Below, piece by piece: positions 6,753 to 8,145 of a stretch of 8,145 nucleotides of DNA. The notes under the pieces are model-generated. The model had not been told where the DNA came from and did not search any database. It worked only from the letters and a program-made list of their open reading frames with translations. Location of the stretch: positions 1 through 8,145 of the forward strand of contig CAZVWV010000155.1 in assembly GCA_964631745.1 (NCBI GenBank), written 5' to 3'. This DNA comes from CAZVWV01 sp964631745. Lineage in GTDB: Bacteria; Bdellovibrionota_C; UBA2361; JBGSMV01. How positions within the stretch are numbered: position 1 is the first letter of the stretch; each line of letters opens with the position of its first letter. A program made the translations under genes and the position numbers.

Positions 6753-6757
6753 CCTCC
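6753..6757 (-). promoter_or_regulatory. Shine-Dalgarno site of the 603-codon gene
   Basis: On the minus strand GGAGG stands nine bases before ATG 6743-6741. It is the strongest ribosome-binding site in the window and fixes the start of the 603-codon gene. Just upstream on the same strand, at 6769-6783, CCCC and GGGG arms separated by about four bases could form a small hairpin in the leader. A TTGATT lies farther upstream, but no good -10 partner at normal spacing is clear. Confidence 0.7.
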
Positions 6758-6810
6758 AATACTACCCCAACCCCTTGAGGGGGATTTCTACTATTTTATT
6801 GAGAGCTAAT

Positions 6811-6936
6811 CAAGAATTTAGATTTGTAGGTGGTGGAGAAAGCGGTGAGGGCGCTCGGGTTACTTTGGCGAAAGAAGCTCCTCTAAGGCATACAGACTCT
6901 TCTGCGGAATACGGTCCAAAGGATAATAGCGGCTAA
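6811..6936 (+). other. Possible C-terminal gene relic
   Basis: The plus-strand frame reads QEFRFVGGGESGEGARVTLA and then KEAPLRHTDSSAEYG to a TAA at 6934-6936. The balanced, codon-like composition resembles a protein C-terminus, and the window contains several other 3'-end fragments of genes. I do not recognise the peptide. The open frame extends leftward past the start of the divergent 603-codon gene, so its true left boundary is unknown. It may simply be a chance open frame. Confidence 0.25.
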
Positions 6937-6950
6937 CTTAAGCGAAAGCG

Positions 6951-7063
6951 AACTGGAGCCACCCTACTTTAACAGTTCGCTTCTTGGTCCAGGTTGATCT
7001 CAATAGTGCCTAATAGTTGTTTTGGGATCGAATAAGTATTGAAAAACTAGGGTGGCTCCAGTT
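6951..7063. repeat. 16-base inverted repeat with the GGAGCCACCC motif
   Basis: AACTGGAGCCACCCTA at 6951-6966 is the exact reverse complement of 7048-7063, with 81 bases between. The left arm is followed by CTTTAACAGTTC, like the CTTTTTCGCAGTTG after the related motif at 3598. The right arm lies within the last codons of the metalloprotease gene, where it encodes NWSHPS. The repeat may be the end of an IS21-like element or transposase-binding sites, and insertion here could have reshaped the protease tail. The perfect repeat is seen directly; the element is inferred. Confidence 0.6.
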
Positions 7064-8145
7064 GGCTTCTCCAGTTGGCTTAAAGGAGTCTCCTGTCCAA
7101 CTGGATGTGTCCAGAGTCACTTTTGTTGCATTGTTGATCCAATTTGCATCGCAGCCAAATGCTACACTTTGAGTTGAGAAGTAGAGTTCGACTTGCTCAG
7201 GGTGGCCGTCGGAACTGACAACCAGAGTGAGCTCAAGCGCGTCGTCACTTAGCGCGTTAACCTTCTCAGCGAGGTCTATCCACGGCAAAATAGCCGGACT
7301 CAAAGGCACAATTCCAACAGCTGAAAAAGCGGCGTTTAGGGAGTTATAGATTTTTGTCCTCTCCTCGGGATTTGAGACATAGATTAAAACGTCGGTCTTA
7401 AGTTGCTCATAAGCTTGCTTAAAGGTGGCCTCGTTTGGAAGCCTACGAATCGCCTCAAAGAATAATTGCGCGACACTGTCAACGCCAACGCCTTTAACAT
7501 CTACCCCTCTAAAGTTACCACCCATCATCCAAAGATACACTGCTTTACTAAAGATCAGTGAATTGTGATGTCGCGAACCGCCACGCCTAAAGTCGTTCAT
7601 ATGACTTGGCGGGTCAGCGTTCCAGCCCGAGTTATTCGGATTAGCCAGATCACGGACATTGGGTGAAAAACTGAAATTTCCGATCTGCCAATCAGCGTAT
7701 TCGGCATCGTTACAAAGAAGAGAAATGATATCGGCATACGACTCTTGTATGGCGCGGGCCTCTTCTGATCCCTCTAGCTTACTTGTCGTTAAAATTCCCA
7801 AATGAGCGAACTCGTGCCCAACCATTTCCGGATCGGCAGCCACATGATTGTTTGAGCCTAGGTTGCCAAACAAAATGACAGAATGCAAAGCAACTTCCGG
7901 CATACCAACAAGTCCAGCTTCACGAATATCGGTGTTAAGCGGAAATACTAACGAGGCCAGAACGGATCGGCCAGTGCCACCATTTCCTACGAAGGGTCCC
8001 TCATAGTCCCAACCAAACCTATTTTCTAAACAGGAGTACGCATCGCCCAAGTGAGCATAATTCTCCTCGATGAAGCTTATACCGTCTGGATATGTTGCCG
8101 TGTAATATGTTGATTTGACTGGAGTTGTCCCACCTTCGGTCAGCA
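7010..8145 (-). CDS. M4 (thermolysin-like) zinc metalloprotease, C-terminal part, runs off the right edge
   Basis: The frame is open to the right edge, so the signal peptide, the propeptide and the start lie outside the window; the TTG at 8050 is internal. The M4 catalytic core is clear: GHEFAH supplies the HExxH zinc ligands and catalytic Glu (HEFAH at 7816-7802); QESYADI supplies the third ligand Glu in an ExxxD motif (about 7747-7727); and GGSRHHNSLIFSKAVYLW matches the thermolysin segment carrying the transition-state histidine. The following helices end at FSAVGIV, as in the family. About 85 further residues form a C-terminal extension with beta-like segments (LELTLVVSSDG, QVELYFSTQ), of unknown role. 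Such enzymes are secreted as zymogens and degrade proteins outside the cell. The last residues, up to TAG at 7012-7010, are altered by a 13-base duplication. No ribosome-binding site or promoter can be judged here. Confidence 0.9.
   Translation of the reverse strand, partial: LTEGGTTPVKSTYYTATYPDGISFIEENYAHLGDAYSCLENRFGWDYEGPFVGNGGTGRSVLASLVFPLNTDIREAGLVGMPEVALHSVILFGNLGSNNHVAADPEMVGHEFAHLGILTTSKLEGSEEARAIQESYADIISLLCNDAEYADWQIGNFSFSPNVRDLANPNNSGWNADPPSHMNDFRRGGSRHHNSLIFSKAVYLWMMGGNFRGVDVKGVGVDSVAQLFFEAIRRLPNEATFKQAYEQLKTDVLIYVSNPEERTKIYNSLNAAFSAVGIVPLSPAILPWIDLAEKVNALSDDALELTLVVSSDGHPEQVELYFSTQSVAFGCDANWINNATKVTLDTSSWTGDSFKPTGEANWSHPSFSILIRSQNNY
7056..7081. repeat. Tandem 13-base duplication inside the protease 3' end
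   Basis: CTCCAGTTGGCTT occurs twice without a gap, at 7056-7068 and 7069-7081. On the coding (minus) strand this is AAGCCAACTGGAG twice, encoding KPTGEANW. Because 13 is not a multiple of three, gain or loss of one copy shifts the frame and changes roughly the last 15-20 residues of the metalloprotease. It overlaps the right arm of the 16-base inverted repeat. Confidence 0.85.

Noticed and set aside
1..8145. CRISPR array, tRNA or rRNA genes
   Set aside because: No regularly spaced direct repeats and no cloverleaf or rRNA-like sequence were seen on either strand.

Overview
The window looks like an accessory, rearranged stretch of a bacterial chromosome, probably from a proteobacterium or relative. 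The clues are a flagellin tail, MurF and TrpS relics, an IS91-type transposase, REP-type palindromes and a thermolysin-like secreted protease. None of these fixes the genus, and I cannot place the organism more precisely from sequence alone.

Layout. Positions 1-1538 are a patchwork of broken genes joined almost end to end: the N-terminal part of an IS91-family transposase (minus strand, with an in-frame stop), an internal piece of murF (minus), the last ~80 codons of a flagellin gene (plus), one small intact membrane-protein gene (974-1207, minus), a REPIN-like pair of palindromes, and the last 69 codons of a trpS gene (minus). Positions 1721-3538 carry a 605-codon gene of unknown function (plus). 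Positions 3636-4379 hold a second, longer, 5'-truncated trpS copy (minus), about 81% identical in protein to the first over their shared end. Positions 4412-4927 are an unrecognised open frame (plus), probably a relic lacking its 5' end. Positions 4932-6743 carry a 603-codon gene of unknown function (minus) with a strong Shine-Dalgarno sequence. From 7010 to the right edge lies the C-terminal part of an M4 (thermolysin-type) zinc metalloprotease gene (minus), whose 5' end is outside the window.

How it fits together. The broken housekeeping genes are all partial and directly abut unrelated sequence, so they are best read as recombination debris rather than working copies. A short motif, GGAGCCACCC, recurs at 3598, 6955 and, inverted, at 7050. 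With its flanks it resembles the end of an IS21-type element, a possible agent of the rearrangements; this is an inference. The two ~600-residue orphan proteins are the main unknowns. They are not visibly homologous to each other, show no catalytic motif I recognise, and look soluble and helix-rich. I see no CRISPR array, tRNA or rRNA, and no convincing integron attC site. Nothing in the window proves a new system. The orphan genes and the bracketing of the 605-codon gene by two trpS tails are the points most worth following up.
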